Shown here: one piece after another, positions 18,690-27,971 of the stretch
How the letters are laid out: each line of letters starts with the position of its first letter
Numbering within the stretch: position 1 is the stretch's first letter
Source: Tabrizicola sp.
GTDB taxonomy: Bacteria > Pseudomonadota > Alphaproteobacteria > Rhodobacterales > Rhodobacteraceae
NCBI GenBank assembly: GCA_016792685.1
Contig: JAEULQ010000038.1
Coordinates: forward strand, 1 to 38,719
DNA length: 38,719 nt
Direction: 5' to 3'
Notes under the pieces: model-generated
What the model was told of the DNA's origin: nothing
The model's input: the letters and a program-made list of their open reading frames with translations, nothing else
The model's database searches: none
Program-made: the position numbers and the translations under genes

Positions 18690-21248
18690 TCAGTAAAGTC
18701 CGCCAGAGGAGACAGTGCCGAAATCGGCCTTCTTCGGCACGACAACCGTCTCGCCTTCGGAGTTGGTGACGGTCGTGCCCTCGTCAACTTCGCCTTCCCC
18801 TTCGCCATAGGCAAAAAGCGGAAGGTTCTCACCCATGGCGAAGCCGCCATCGACGACAAAGCCCAGACCGATCATCGCTTCTTCGCCCTCGCGGAAGTAT
18901 TCCGAGACCACGAAGTCGCCCTCGACGTCGTCCGGCAGGGGCTGGCCGGTAAAACGGTCGATCTTGCGGAAATAGCCTCCGGGCGGAACCTTGAACGCAC
19001 CGCCCCCGTATTTCTTGATCGCCGTCTTCATGAAGCTTTCGAAAACCGGGCCGCAAAGCCCGCCGCCTGAAGCCCCGCCACCCAGGGTGCGCGGCTGGTC
19101 ATAGCCGATGTAGCAGCCCGCCGCGATGTTCGAGGTATAGCCGATGAACCAGACATCCTTGGCATCATTGGTCGTGCCGGTCTTGCCCGCAACCGGAACC
19201 GGCAGGTTGATCCCGCGGGCCGTGCCGCGCTGCACGACGCCCACCATCATGCTGGTCAGCTGATAGGCGGTGATCGCATTCATCACCCGCTCACGGTTCG
19301 ACGTGATCCGGACCCCCTGCCCCGCGGCGATTTCTGCAGAAGAACAATCTTCGCAGATGCGCTGGTCATGGCGGTAGATCGTGGTGCCAAAGCGGTCCTG
19401 CACCCGGTCGACCAGGGTCGGCTCGACCCGCTCGCCGCCATTGGCGAACATCGAATAGGCTGCGACCATCTTGAAAAGCGTCGTCTCCTGGCTGCCAAGC
19501 GCGTTGGCCAGGAAGGCGGGCAGCCGGTCATAGACCCCGAACCGCTCGGCATAGCCTGCGACGGTCTGCATCCCGATTTCCTGCGCGATCCGCACGGTCA
19601 TCAGGTTCCGGCTCTGCTCGATCCCCGTCCGCAGGGGCGTCGGGCCGTAGAACTTGTTCGAGGCGTTCTTGGGCGTCCAGAGGCCCTGCGGCGTGTCGAT
19701 TTCGATCGGGGCGTCGACAACGATCGTCGCGGGGGTAAAGCCGCTGTCCAGCGCCGCGGCATAGACGAAGGGCTTGAAGCTCGACCCCGGCTGGCGGGTG
19801 GCCTGCGTCGTGCGGTTGAAGACCGAATCCTGGTAGGAAAAGCCCCCCTGCATCGCCAGAACGCGGCCCGTGTTCACATCCATCGCCATGAAAGCGCCCT
19901 GCACTTCCGGGACCTGGCGCAAGGACCAGCGTTTGAACGTGCCGTCCTCGTTCGTGACCGCCCGGACCAGGACGACCTCGCCCACGGCCAGGAGGTCACC
20001 GGCAACCTTGGCCTTGCGGCCCGGCTCGCCGCCCTCAAGCTGCTTGCGGGCCCAGGTCACGTCCTCGGCCGGGATGTAATGGCCATCCTCGTCGTCCATC
20101 ACGCCTTCGATGCCAATGCGGGCGTCGTTTTCGCCCACGTCCAGCACCACGGCCGGGAACCAGGCTGCGACGTCGCGCGGCAGCTCAAGCTCTGCCAAGG
20201 CCGCGCGCCAGCTTTCCTCGGACCCCAGGACCTCGGCAGGCAGGGTCTTGCCCGTACCGCGCCAGACCCCTTGCGAGCGGTCATAGTCCTCCAGCCCCTC
20301 GCGCAGCGCTGCGGCCGCGGCTTCCTGCAGGTCAGGGTCGACGGTCGCGCGAATGGTCAGACCGCCCGAGAAGAACTCTTCCTCGCCGAAGACCCCCGAA
20401 AGCTGGCGGCGGATCTCGTCGGTGAAATAGTCGCGCGGCGGCAGGGCATCGCGGAAGGCCTCGAAGTCGCCATTCTGGACCGAACGCAGCGGCTGTTCCT
20501 TCTCGGCCAGATAGGTGGCCTCGTCGATATAGCCGTTCTGCCACATCTCGCGCAGCACATAGTTGCGCCGTTCCGTCACCCGCTCCTTGGCAGTCACCGG
20601 GTCATACTTCCCCGGCGCCTGCGGCATTGCCGCCAGCATCGCGGCCTCATGCGGGGCAAGCTCGGAAAGGGGCTTGTTGAAATAGGTCTGTGCAGCAGCA
20701 GCCACCCCGTACGAGTTCTTCCCCAGGAAGATCTCGTTCAGGTAAAGCTCCAGGATCTTGTCCTTCGACAGCGTCGCCTCCAGCCGGGTCGCAAGGATGA
20801 TCTCCTTGATCTTCCGCTCGACCGAGCGGCTTCCGTCCAGAAGGAAGTTCTTCATCACCTGCTGAGTGATGGTCGAAGCCCCGCGCATGCTTTCGCCCCG
20901 GCTCTTCACCGCCTCGATCAGGGCTGCCACCATGCCACGCGTGTCATAGCCGTGGTGAGTGTAGAAATTCTTGTCCTCGGCCGAGATGAAGGCATGCTTC
21001 ACGAGGTCCGGGATATCCTCGGAGGCCACGAACAACCGGCGTTCCTGGGCGAATTCGTCGATGATCCGCCCCTCGCCCGAATAGATCCGGCTGATGGTTG
21101 CGGGCGTGTACTGGGCCAGGTTCTCGTGGCTCGGCAGGTCGCGGGAATACATGTAGAAGATCCCGCCCAGCGTCAGGGCAGCAAAGACCAGCCCCAGCGT
21201 CAAAGCCGAAAAGAGGCCACCCAGAACATTTCCGACAAACCGAAGCAC
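18690..21248 (-). CDS. mrcA: Penicillin-binding protein 1A, bifunctional
   Basis: This 852-residue class A PBP polymerises lipid II into glycan strands and cross-links them in the periplasm. It has an N-terminal membrane anchor (about residues 8-33), a transglycosylase domain with catalytic E91 in EDKNFYTHHG and the RGASTITQQ block (122-130), an inserted OB-like domain (about 325-445), and a transpeptidase with S489-x-x-K492 (PGSSFKPF), SRN at 546-548 and KTGTT from 689. The C-terminus ends in an acidic, glycine-rich tail. It follows the amidase gene by about 100 bases with its own candidate promoter. All catalytic residues are present. Confidence 0.96.
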   Translation of the reverse strand: MLRFVGNVLGGLFSALTLGLVFAALTLGGIFYMYSRDLPSHENLAQYTPATISRIYSGEGRIIDEFAQERRLFVASEDIPDLVKHAFISAEDKNFYTHHGYDTRGMVAALIEAVKSRGESMRGASTITQQVMKNFLLDGSRSVERKIKEIILATRLEATLSKDKILELYLNEIFLGKNSYGVAAAAQTYFNKPLSELAPHEAAMLAAMPQAPGKYDPVTAKERVTERRNYVLREMWQNGYIDEATYLAEKEQPLRSVQNGDFEAFRDALPPRDYFTDEIRRQLSGVFGEEEFFSGGLTIRATVDPDLQEAAAAALREGLEDYDRSQGVWRGTGKTLPAEVLGSEESWRAALAELELPRDVAAWFPAVVLDVGENDARIGIEGVMDDEDGHYIPAEDVTWARKQLEGGEPGRKAKVAGDLLAVGEVVLVRAVTNEDGTFKRWSLRQVPEVQGAFMAMDVNTGRVLAMQGGFSYQDSVFNRTTQATRQPGSSFKPFVYAAALDSGFTPATIVVDAPIEIDTPQGLWTPKNASNKFYGPTPLRTGIEQSRNLMTVRIAQEIGMQTVAGYAERFGVYDRLPAFLANALGSQETTLFKMVAAYSMFANGGERVEPTLVDRVQDRFGTTIYRHDQRICEDCSSAEIAAGQGVRITSNRERVMNAITAYQLTSMMVGVVQRGTARGINLPVPVAGKTGTTNDAKDVWFIGYTSNIAAGCYIGYDQPRTLGGGASGGGLCGPVFESFMKTAIKKYGGGAFKVPPGGYFRKIDRFTGQPLPDDVEGDFVVSEYFREGEEAMIGLGFVVDGGFAMGENLPLFAYGEGEGEVDEGTTVTNSEGETVVVPKKADFGTVSSGGLY

Positions 21249-21276
21249 GCGTGGCCCCCGATGATTTCCCTGCCGC

Positions 21277-21303
21277 AGTATACCAGACGTGCCCGCGCGT
21301 CAA
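21277..21303 (-). promoter_or_regulatory. Candidate promoter of the PBP1A gene
   Basis: The minus strand has a good -10, TATACT (21277-21282), about 29 bases before the start codon. TTGACG (21298-21303) lies 15 bases upstream; shifting the -35 by two bases (TTTTGA) gives a 17-base spacer. It fits a housekeeping promoter in the gap between the amidase and mrcA. Confidence 0.45.
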
Positions 21304-21350
21304 AACCTTGGCCGGTCACAAATGGCTGTAGTGGCGGGGTTTCGCAAGGC

Positions 21351-22559
21351 TCAGGGTTGCACGGCTGCCCGCAGGACGGCGTCTTCCTCGGACCAGCTGA
21401 TCAGCGCCCGGACGACCGCCTCGATCAAGCTCGCGCGCCAAGCCGGGTCTGACAGCCGCTTGAAGTCGCGGTCCGAGGACAGAAAGCCCACTTCCAGCAG
21501 GACGGAAGGGATGTCGGGCGACTTCAGGACCGAGAATCCGCCCACCTGATGCGGCTGCCGGTGCATCCGGATTTCAGCGGCCTTGATCGAGGCCACTACC
21601 GCCTTGGCCAGCCGCTCGGTCCGGGGCGCAGTCTCCGTTCGGGCCATGTCCATCAGCACTTCGGCAACGACATCGTCCTGATCGCTTAGATCCACCCCGG
21701 CCAGAAGGTCGTCGCGGTCGTGCCGTTCGGCCAGCGCCTCTGCCGCCTCGTCCGAGGCCTCTTCGGCCAGCGTGTAGACCGTGGCCCCCTGCGCATCGCC
21801 CTCGGCCAGCGCGTCGGCATGCAGCGAGATGAAAAGGTCCGCCTCGGCCTCACGCGCGATCGAGGTGCGGGTCTCCAGTGGCACGAAGACGTCGTCGTCC
21901 CGCGTCATGACAACTCGGAACCGACCGTCGCGGACCAGTACTTCCTTCAACTCGCGGGCAAATGTCAGCATGAGGGCCGCTTCCGTCTGCCCCTCGCGCT
22001 CGGCCCCAGGGTCGATCCCCCCGTGGCCCGGGTCCAGAACCACGACCAAGGGCCCTGCGCCTTCCGGCAAGGGCGCCACCAGCGCGGCGGCTTCCGGCGG
22101 GGACCATTCCGGCAGGTCGGGCTTGGCCGCCTCCAACGCAAAGCTATCGGCATCGGTGGGGGCCAGGACCAGCTCGATCCGCGTCTCCTCGCCGGTTGCC
22201 ATCTCGGCCTTTACCACCTTGTGCGGCCCGTCCAGCTCCAGCACGAGGCGCGACCACCCCGGCCGGAAGGTTCCCGCCCGCAGCGCAACGGCCGGCTTAA
22301 CCATGGCCAGCGCTTCCGCACCGCTCCAGTTCACCTCACGCGTGTCGATCACCAGTCGGGGCGGATCGGCCAGAAGCCGCAACCGCCATGGCACCGGCTG
22401 GCTGAGTGTCAGCCGCAACTCAAGCTCACCGTTCGCCGAAACCACCCCGGACCGCATCGGGTCCAGCCGGGCCAGCGCAGAAAGCTCTTCGGCCCGGGCC
22501 GGCAGGGCCAGGGCCATGAGCAGGGACAGAACCGTCGGAAGGATGCGGCGCAGGATCAT
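21351..22559 (-). CDS. N-acetylmuramoyl-L-alanine amidase (AmiC-like, Amidase_3)
   Basis: This 402-residue exported zinc amidase cleaves the amide bond between MurNAc and the peptide stem, splitting septal peptidoglycan. It has a signal peptide (residues 1-23, ending ARA), an AMIN-type beta domain (about 25-135), and an Amidase_3 catalytic domain (about 170-395). Zinc ligands and catalytic residues are visible: H179 (DPGHGG), E193 (GQTEAALML), H247 (SLHAD) and E356 (LLEVGFLS). The acidic insertion between H247 and E356 (about 262-325) resembles the autoinhibitory helix of AmiB-type enzymes, which need a LytM-domain activator. The PBP1A gene follows on the same strand. Confidence 0.93.
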   Translation of the reverse strand: MILRRILPTVLSLLMALALPARAEELSALARLDPMRSGVVSANGELELRLTLSQPVPWRLRLLADPPRLVIDTREVNWSGAEALAMVKPAVALRAGTFRPGWSRLVLELDGPHKVVKAEMATGEETRIELVLAPTDADSFALEAAKPDLPEWSPPEAAALVAPLPEGAGPLVVVLDPGHGGIDPGAEREGQTEAALMLTFARELKEVLVRDGRFRVVMTRDDDVFVPLETRTSIAREAEADLFISLHADALAEGDAQGATVYTLAEEASDEAAEALAERHDRDDLLAGVDLSDQDDVVAEVLMDMARTETAPRTERLAKAVVASIKAAEIRMHRQPHQVGGFSVLKSPDIPSVLLEVGFLSSDRDFKRLSDPAWRASLIEAVVRALISWSEEDAVLRAAVQP

Positions 22560-22632
22560 TCCCGCCTTATCCCCACTTGTCTGCCGAATGTAAATTCCAC
22601 CCGACAGCCCGGATCACAAAGCGGCGAGCGCC

Positions 22633-22661
22633 TTGTCACGCCATGACCTGCCCCCTATCCT
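22633..22661 (+). promoter_or_regulatory. Candidate sigma-70 promoter of the DsbA-like gene
   Basis: TTGTCA (22633-22638), a 17-base spacer, then TATCCT (22656-22661). It is 57 bases before the ATG at 22719, which has an AGGAG Shine-Dalgarno. It lies in the divergent gap between the amidase and DsbA-like genes. Confidence 0.5.
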
Positions 22662-22718
22662 GCGCCCGCCGCCCGCAAGACCTGCGTCCGGCCCCTTGCG
22701 GCAAACTTAGGAGCTTTC

Positions 22719-23465
22719 ATGCACCGCCTCGCACTTGGCCTGATCGCCGGTCTCGCCAGCTTTTCCGCCAGCGCCGAAGAAGCCGGCACGATGACCGAAG
22801 CCGAGCGCACGGCACTGCGTGAAGAAGTGCGCGCCTATCTTCTGGAACACCCCGAAGTGCTGATCGAGGCGATGGACGTCCTGCAGCAGCGCGAGGAAGA
22901 GGCGGCCGTCCTGCGCGACGTCCAGATGGTTTCGACCCATGCGAACGCGATCTTTGCCAACCCCAACGATTGGGTCGGAGGAAATCCGAACGGCGACATC
23001 ACGCTGGTCGAGTTCATGGACTATCGCTGCGGATACTGCCGGAAGGCCTATTCCGAGGTGGAGGAGCTGATCGAAAGCGACGGCAACATCCGCTTCGTGG
23101 TGAAGGAGTTCCCGATCCTCGGCGAAGCCTCGATGCTGTCGGCCCAGTTCGCCATCGCGCTGCGGCAGCTGCACGGCGACGAGGCCTATGAAAAAGCGCA
23201 CGACGCGCTGATCGCCCTGCGGGGCGAACCGAACACCGAGACTCTGTCGCGCCTGGCCGAGGATCTGGGCTACCCGGCACAACCGGTCCTGCAGCGCATG
23301 GGCGCCCCTGAGGTCATGGCGGTGATCGAGGCGAATTACCAGCTTGCCCAGCAGATGGACATCTCCGGCACCCCGGCGTTCGTCATGGGCGATGCGGTGA
23401 TGCGCGGCTACGCACCGCTGGACGTGATGCGCGATTTCGTCGCCGACATGCGCTCGGGCGGCTGA
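22719..23465 (+). CDS. DsbA-family thiol:disulfide protein (ScsC/Com1-like)
   Basis: This 248-residue periplasmic protein has a signal peptide (1-19, ending SASA), an N-terminal helical segment LREEVRAYLLEHPEVLIEAM (about 33-52) matching the ScsC N-terminal oligomerisation domain, and a thioredoxin-fold DsbA domain with C104-GY-C107 in FMDYRCGYCRKAY and a cis-proline loop SGTPAFVMG near residue 222. ScsC-type proteins act as oligomeric disulfide isomerases or oxidases; oxidase versus isomerase cannot be decided here. Several small exported two-cysteine proteins in this window could be substrates (speculative). No scs partner genes are adjacent. Confidence 0.88.
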   Translation: MHRLALGLIAGLASFSASAEEAGTMTEAERTALREEVRAYLLEHPEVLIEAMDVLQQREEEAAVLRDVQMVSTHANAIFANPNDWVGGNPNGDITLVEFMDYRCGYCRKAYSEVEELIESDGNIRFVVKEFPILGEASMLSAQFAIALRQLHGDEAYEKAHDALIALRGEPNTETLSRLAEDLGYPAQPVLQRMGAPEVMAVIEANYQLAQQMDISGTPAFVMGDAVMRGYAPLDVMRDFVADMRSGG

Positions 23466-23597
23466 AGGGGCAACGGGCCGGGCTGACGACGCAGACCTGA
23501 GGGTGCCGGTTCCGCCGGGCAGACTGTCGCTGGGCAGCGCGCCCTTGGCCATCATCCCGCGCAGGATGCCCGGAAGAGACCGTTCCACGGAAGACCC

Positions 23598-23933
23598 ATG
23601 ACGCGCACCTATCTGATCCTTCTGGCGGCCATCGTGGCGGAAGTGGTGGCCACGACCGCGCTGGCGCGGTCGGAAAGCTTTACCCGGTTCTGGCCATCGG
23701 TGATGGCGATCTTCGGCTATGCGCTGGCGTTCTGGCTTCTGTCCTACCCGCTGCGGGTGATGCCAACCGGGGTCGTCTACGCGATCTGGTCGGGCATGGG
23801 GATTGTGCTGATCAGCGGCGTGGCCTGGATCTGGTATCGCCAGACGCTCGACTTCGCCGCGATCCTCGGGCTTGCCTTCATCCTGGGGGGCGTGCTGATC
23901 GTCAATCTCTTCTCGAAGTCGATCCCGCATTGA
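23598..23933 (+). CDS. Small multidrug resistance (SMR) transporter, EmrE-like
   Basis: This 111-residue protein has four transmembrane helices and is very similar to EmrE throughout: the essential membrane glutamate is E15 (AAIVAEVVATT), and SESFTRFWPSV, PTGVVYAIWSGMGIVLIS and GVLIVNLFSKSIPH match the family. It works as an antiparallel dimer exchanging protons for cationic compounds. It could belong to the guanidinium (Gdx) branch, but the EmrE-like WSG/GIVLIS block favours the multidrug branch. The 132-base gap after the DsbA-like gene holds nothing recognised. A hairpin lies between it and the convergent ispG. Confidence 0.92.
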   Translation: MTRTYLILLAAIVAEVVATTALARSESFTRFWPSVMAIFGYALAFWLLSYPLRVMPTGVVYAIWSGMGIVLISGVAWIWYRQTLDFAAILGLAFILGGVLIVNLFSKSIPH

Positions 23934-23954
23934 TCGAGGCGGGCAGCCCTGCCC

Positions 23955-23975
23955 CGATCTTTCGCAGAAAGATCG
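23955..23975. terminator. Stem-loop between convergent SMR gene and ispG
   Basis: Arms CGATCTTTC and GAAAGATCG (9 bp, perfect) surround a GCA loop, five bases from the ispG stop and 21 from the SMR stop. There is no T-tract on either strand beyond the stem. Its position between convergent genes suggests a bidirectional terminator or mRNA 3'-end stabiliser. Its ATCTTT/AAAGAT core resembles the second palindrome at 12365-12388. Confidence 0.5.
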
Positions 23976-23979
23976 TGTC

Positions 23980-25119
23980 CTATTCCGCGGCCAGTTTCTC
24001 CGCGGCTGCGATCTCGGCGGCTGCGATCTCGGCGGCCTTCTTCTCGACGAGATCCACGATGTGGTCGATCATCCGGTCGTTCGACAGCGTGTGGTCCTGC
24101 TTGCCCGCCAGATAGACCATCCCCTTCCCCGCGCCGCCGCCGGTGAAACCGATGTCGGTCATCAGCGCCTCGCCGGGGCCGTTCACCACGCAGCCGATGA
24201 TCGACAGGGACATGCTGGTGGTAATGTGGGCCAGTCGATCCTCCAGCGCCGAGACGGTGCTGATCACGTCGAAACCCTGCCGCGCGCACGACGGGCACGA
24301 GATGATAGTGACACCCCGGTGCCGCAGGCCCAGCGATTTCAGGATCTCATAGCCGACCTTGACCTCCTCGACCGGGTCCGCCGACAGGGAGACGCGGATC
24401 GTGTCGCCGATCCCCATCCAGAGCAGATTGCCAAGGCCGATGGCCGATTTCACCGTGCCGGACACCAGCCCCCCGGCCTCGGTGATCCCCAGATGGATCG
24501 GGGCGTCAGTCGCATCTGCCAGCTGCTGATAGGCCGCCGCCGCCAGGAACACGTCCGACGCCTTCACGCTGATCTTGAACTCGTGAAAATCGTTGTCCTG
24601 CAATAGCTTGATGTGATCAAGCCCGCTCTCCACCATGGCATCCGGGCAAGGCTCGCCGTACTTGTCCAACAGGTGCTTCTCCAGCGACCCCGCATTCACC
24701 CCGATCCGGATACTGCACCCGTGGTCCTTCGCCGCCTTCACCACCTCGGCCACCCGCTTCGCATCGCCGATATTGCCGGGGTTGATCCGCAGACAGGCCG
24801 CGCCTGCCTCGGCCGCCTCGATGGCGCGCTTGTAGTGGAAATGGATGTCCGCGACGATCGGCACCGGGCTTTCGGCCACGATCTCGCGCAGCGCCCGGGT
24901 CGAGGCCTCATCCGGTGTCGAGACCCGCACGATATCCGCGCCTGCAACCGCGCAGCGCTGGATCTGCTCGATCGTCGCGGCCACATCCGAAGTGATCGTG
25001 TTGGTCATCGTCTGCACCGAAATCGGCGCGTCGCCCCCGACAAGGACCTTTCCCACGCGGATCTGCCGCGACTTCCGCCGGTCGATATTGCGCCAGGGGC
25101 GGACAGGATTATGCGTCAT
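23980..25119 (-). CDS. ispG: 4-hydroxy-3-methylbut-2-en-1-yl diphosphate synthase
   Basis: IspG (GcpE) reductively opens the cyclic diphosphate MEcPP to HMBPP, the penultimate step of the MEP isoprenoid pathway, using a [4Fe-4S] cluster. The cluster ligands are visible: C275 and C278 ([10 protein letters not shown]), C310 and E317 (CVVNGPGE). The TIM-barrel N-terminal half includes [18 protein letters not shown]. The length (379 residues) is normal except for an alanine/glutamate tail encoded by a 15-base tandem repeat. It lies 69 bases downstream of rodZ, the same order as in enterobacteria. Confidence 0.97.
   Translation of the reverse strand: MTHNPVRPWRNIDRRKSRQIRVGKVLVGGDAPISVQTMTNTITSDVAATIEQIQRCAVAGADIVRVSTPDEASTRALREIVAESPVPIVADIHFHYKRAIEAAEAGAACLRINPGNIGDAKRVAEVVKAAKDHGCSIRIGVNAGSLEKHLLDKYGEPCPDAMVESGLDHIKLLQDNDFHEFKISVKASDVFLAAAAYQQLADATDAPIHLGITEAGGLVSGTVKSAIGLGNLLWMGIGDTIRVSLSADPVEEVKVGYEILKSLGLRHRGVTIISCPSCARQGFDVISTVSALEDRLAHITTSMSLSIIGCVVNGPGEALMTDIGFTGGGAGKGMVYLAGKQDHTLSNDRMIDHIVDLVEKKAAEIAAAEIAAAEKLAAE
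24003..24035. repeat. 15-bp tandem repeat in the 3' end of ispG
   Basis: The unit cggctgcgatctcgg occurs twice in direct succession plus three more bases. It is in frame and encodes the repeated AAEIA/AAAEI tail of IspG, beyond the conserved domain, so copy-number change would only lengthen or shorten a charged C-terminal helix. Confidence 0.85.
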
Positions 25120-25188
25120 GGGTCAAGCTCCAATGCATTGGCACAGAAGCATAAGTCGGACAGCAGTTGGCGGCAATGGGCGGTCCGG

Positions 25189-26412
25189 TCACTCGGACGG
25201 GGCAGCCTGCGGCATGACGTCCGTCGCATCCGCCGTGGCAAAACGCGCCAGATCCTCGTCCTGCGTCAGATCGGCCTGGGCAAAGCTCTGCGTGAGCGCT
25301 TCCGGGGCAAGCAGGATATCCTTGGCGACATTCGCCCCCGGCGCGGCCGGCCCATAGGTCACGCCATCCACCAGGAAGTAGATGGAACCCGAGTTTCCGG
25401 TCCGGAACACTGCAGCCGTCTCAAGCGGCGGCACGGTGTAACGCTCGCCCGCGTCCAGGATCTTCTCGAAAAGGACTGTGCCGTCAGCGGCATTCACCCG
25501 GACCCAGGACGGCCGTACGGCCAGAACCTCGACACCTTCCTTGGCGGAAGCCACGACCTGCACTTCCGTGCCGACCGCTTCGTCTAGCGCCGAATCCACC
25601 GCATCGACAGCGGCGACTTCGGCCAGCACTCCCGCTTCGCGCGGATTGATTGCCGCAATCGGCCCATCGCGCGACGTCAGCACTGGCACATCCAGCGCCT
25701 GCGGACGATAAAGCCGGTCCATCACGTCCACCGAAGCTGAACCCTCGGCGCTTGCAACGGATTCTGTCGCCAGTTCGGTCGGGCGGCTGGCCACCACCTG
25801 CGGCGCCGTGGCCCCGGCATTGGTCAGCGGATCAATCTCGGCGACTACGCTCGGCGCTTCGTCGACCGGAGCCAGCTGCACGCGCTGGACCTCTTGCAGG
25901 ACCGACCAGCCACCATAGCCAATGGCCCCGATCAGGGCGACCAGGACCGCAATCGAGCCGATGGCACCGGGTTCCACATGGGCCCAGATCGCCTCGCCCC
26001 GCGGAATGAAGCTTGCGTTGGGATCAGCCAGCGGATCCGAGATTTCGGACCGGGCCCGGGCCTTGACCAGCTGCTGCGGCGAAGCGGCCGCGGACAGTCC
26101 GTGCGATACCGAATAGCCGGCCTCGACACAGAAGCGCTCAAAGGCCCATTCCGGATCCATCGCCAGATAGCGGGCGTAGGACCTGACATAGCCTGCGACG
26201 AAACCGGGGGTCTCGAAGGCGGAAAGGTCAGCATTCTCGATGGCGGCGATGTAGGTGGCCTTGATCTTCAGCTCACGCTGGACGTCAAGCAGCGACTTCC
26301 CAAGCGTGGCACGCTCGCCACGCATGAGATCGCCAAGACGCAACTCGAAGTCGTCAAAGCCCTTTGGCTTGTCCTCTTCGGTTGTCGAAGGTTTCGACCT
26401 CCAACCGATCAT
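25189..26412 (-). CDS. rodZ: RodZ-like cell-shape protein (HTH, TM, DUF4115)
   Basis: This 407-residue bitopic membrane protein has a cytoplasmic helix-turn-helix domain (about residues 24-95, with ERATLGKSLLDVQRELKI and YIAAIENAD), one transmembrane helix (about 149-168), a long acidic/alanine-rich periplasmic linker and a C-terminal DUF4115 domain (about 310-385, PSWVRVNAADGTVLFEKILDAG). RodZ links MreB to the elongasome for rod-shape growth. The rodZ-ispG neighbourhood is conserved across proteobacteria and supports the call. In species without MreB the same family serves other envelope roles. A candidate promoter (TTGCCC-N17-AATACG) lies in the gap after hemA. Confidence 0.88.
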   Translation of the reverse strand: MIGWRSKPSTTEEDKPKGFDDFELRLGDLMRGERATLGKSLLDVQRELKIKATYIAAIENADLSAFETPGFVAGYVRSYARYLAMDPEWAFERFCVEAGYSVSHGLSAAASPQQLVKARARSEISDPLADPNASFIPRGEAIWAHVEPGAIGSIAVLVALIGAIGYGGWSVLQEVQRVQLAPVDEAPSVVAEIDPLTNAGATAPQVVASRPTELATESVASAEGSASVDVMDRLYRPQALDVPVLTSRDGPIAAINPREAGVLAEVAAVDAVDSALDEAVGTEVQVVASAKEGVEVLAVRPSWVRVNAADGTVLFEKILDAGERYTVPPLETAAVFRTGNSGSIYFLVDGVTYGPAAPGANVAKDILLAPEALTQSFAQADLTQDEDLARFATADATDVMPQAAPSE

Positions 26413-26530
26413 CAGCGCCCTGTCCCCTTCGGTGCACCTGTACGCGCGGCCGCCTTCCCGAGCGACTCACTCATTTTCGTATTGGCCAAACCGTAGCACA
26501 GGGCAAGGCCTTTTGCACACGCAGAAGGGC

Positions 26531-27754
26531 TTACGCGACGGCTTCGGCGCGATTCAGCGCACACTGGCTCCACAAGGCGTCCATCGCACGCACCAGTGCC
26601 TCGATCTCACCCGGCCCATGGACCGGCGAAGGCGTGAAACGCAGCCGCTCGGTCCCGCGCGGAACCGTCGGGAAGTTGATCGGCTGGACATAGATGCCGT
26701 GGTTTTCCAGCAGCATGTCCGACAACATCTTGCAATGGACCGGGTTGCCCACATGCACCGGCACGATATGCGAACCGTGGTCGATGATCGGCAGGCCCAG
26801 GGCCTTCAGTCGCGCCTTCAGGATGCGGGCCTGCAACTGTTGGGCGTCACGCAGATGCTGCGCGGTCTTAAGATACCGCACCGAGGCCGCAGCCCCCGCC
26901 GCGACGGCCGGCGGCAGCGACGTCGTGAAGATGAAGCCCGGAGCGTAGGACCGGATCGCGTCGACCATCTTGGCCGAAGCCGCGATATAGCCGCCAAAGA
27001 CGCCATAGGCCTTGGCGAGCGTGCCGTTGATGATGTCGATCCGGTGCATGAGGCCATCGCGCTCTGCCACACCCGCCCCACGCGGCCCATACATGCCGAC
27101 CGCATGAACCTCGTCCAGATAGGTCAGCGCGCCGAACTCCTCGGCCAGATCGCAAATCGCCCCGATCGGCCCGAAATCGCCGTCCATGGAATAAATCGAT
27201 TCGAAGGCAATCAGCTTCGGTGCCGCCGGGTCATCCGCTGCCAGAAGCTCGCGCAGATGCGCCACGTCGTTGTGCCGGAAAATCCGCTTCTCGCCACCAC
27301 CGCGCCGCACGCCCTCGATCATCGAGGCATGGTTCAGCGCGTCCGAATAGATGATCAGCCCCGGGAAGATCGTCCGCAGCGTCGAAAGCGTCGCATCATT
27401 GGCGATATAGGCGCTGGTGAAGACAAGCGCCGCTTCCTTTCCGTGCAGGTCCGCGAGTTCCGCCTCAAGCCGCTTGTGCCAGACGGTGGTGCCGCTGATG
27501 TTCCGCGTCCCGCCCGAACCCGCGCCGGTCGCGTCCAGCGCCTCGTGCATGGCCGCCAGCACCACCGGGTGCTGCCCCATTCCCAGATAGTCGTTGCCGC
27601 ACCAGACCGTGATGTCCTTCTGGCTTCCGTCGGGGCGCGTCCAGACCGCATGCGGAAACTGGCCCTGCTGGCGCGCGATATCGATGAAGGTGCGATAGCG
27701 TCCCTCGTCGTGCAGGCGTTGCAGGCTGGCGGTGAGCGCGCTGTCGTAGTCCAT
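26531..27754 (-). CDS. hemA: 5-aminolevulinate synthase
   Basis: ALA synthase condenses glycine and succinyl-CoA to 5-aminolevulinate, the entry to haem (and, in phototrophs, bacteriochlorophyll) by the C4 pathway typical of alphaproteobacteria. The 407-residue length equals that of Rhodobacter enzymes. The PLP lysine is K248 in [13 protein letters not shown]; the glycine-rich [13 protein letters not shown] block is at 77-90 and [10 protein letters not shown] at 214-223. I chose the ATG at 27752-27754 ([12 protein letters not shown]); an upstream in-frame TTG at 27796 would lie at or before the predicted transcription start. An FNR-type box is centred about 41 bases upstream of that start. 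Confidence 0.97.
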   Translation of the reverse strand: MDYDSALTASLQRLHDEGRYRTFIDIARQQGQFPHAVWTRPDGSQKDITVWCGNDYLGMGQHPVVLAAMHEALDATGAGSGGTRNISGTTVWHKRLEAELADLHGKEAALVFTSAYIANDATLSTLRTIFPGLIIYSDALNHASMIEGVRRGGGEKRIFRHNDVAHLRELLAADDPAAPKLIAFESIYSMDGDFGPIGAICDLAEEFGALTYLDEVHAVGMYGPRGAGVAERDGLMHRIDIINGTLAKAYGVFGGYIAASAKMVDAIRSYAPGFIFTTSLPPAVAAGAAASVRYLKTAQHLRDAQQLQARILKARLKALGLPIIDHGSHIVPVHVGNPVHCKMLSDMLLENHGIYVQPINFPTVPRGTERLRFTPSPVHGPGEIEALVRAMDALWSQCALNRAEAVA

Positions 27755-27782
27755 GGCATCCTCGGTTTCTGTCGCAGCGACC

Positions 27783-27822
27783 CTAGTACGAGCCAAAGTG
27801 ACAGTTCCTTGATTTCGGTCAA
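27783..27822 (-). promoter_or_regulatory. hemA promoter with FNR-type box
   Basis: TTGAT-TTCG-GTCAA (27809-27822) differs from the FNR/FnrL consensus TTGAT-N4-ATCAA by one base and is itself near-palindromic. A -10-like TACTAG lies at 27783-27788. Transcription would begin near 27775, placing the box centre close to -41, the class II activator position. The start codon follows about 20 bases later. FnrL control of hemA is known in Rhodobacter. Confidence 0.75.
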
Positions 27823-27971
27823 TCGCCCGCTAAGGCCAACGGGGCGAATTGTCACCCCCTTCGTCATGCAAAGGTCACTCAAAACGCCACCAGTTTACAC
27901 CAACGCGCCGCCTATGGACAGTGCGGGGCGGGCTGATACCTTGCGGCTAAACCATACCTGCGGAGTTCGCC

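Noticed and set aside
19368-21452. Open frame of about 690 codons on the plus strand
   Set aside because: It is antisense to the PBP1A gene, whose catalytic motifs are all intact.
27755-27796. In-frame upstream TTG start for hemA
   Set aside because: It would lie at or upstream of the predicted -10 and transcription start; the ATG at 27754 gives the family's usual N-terminus and length.
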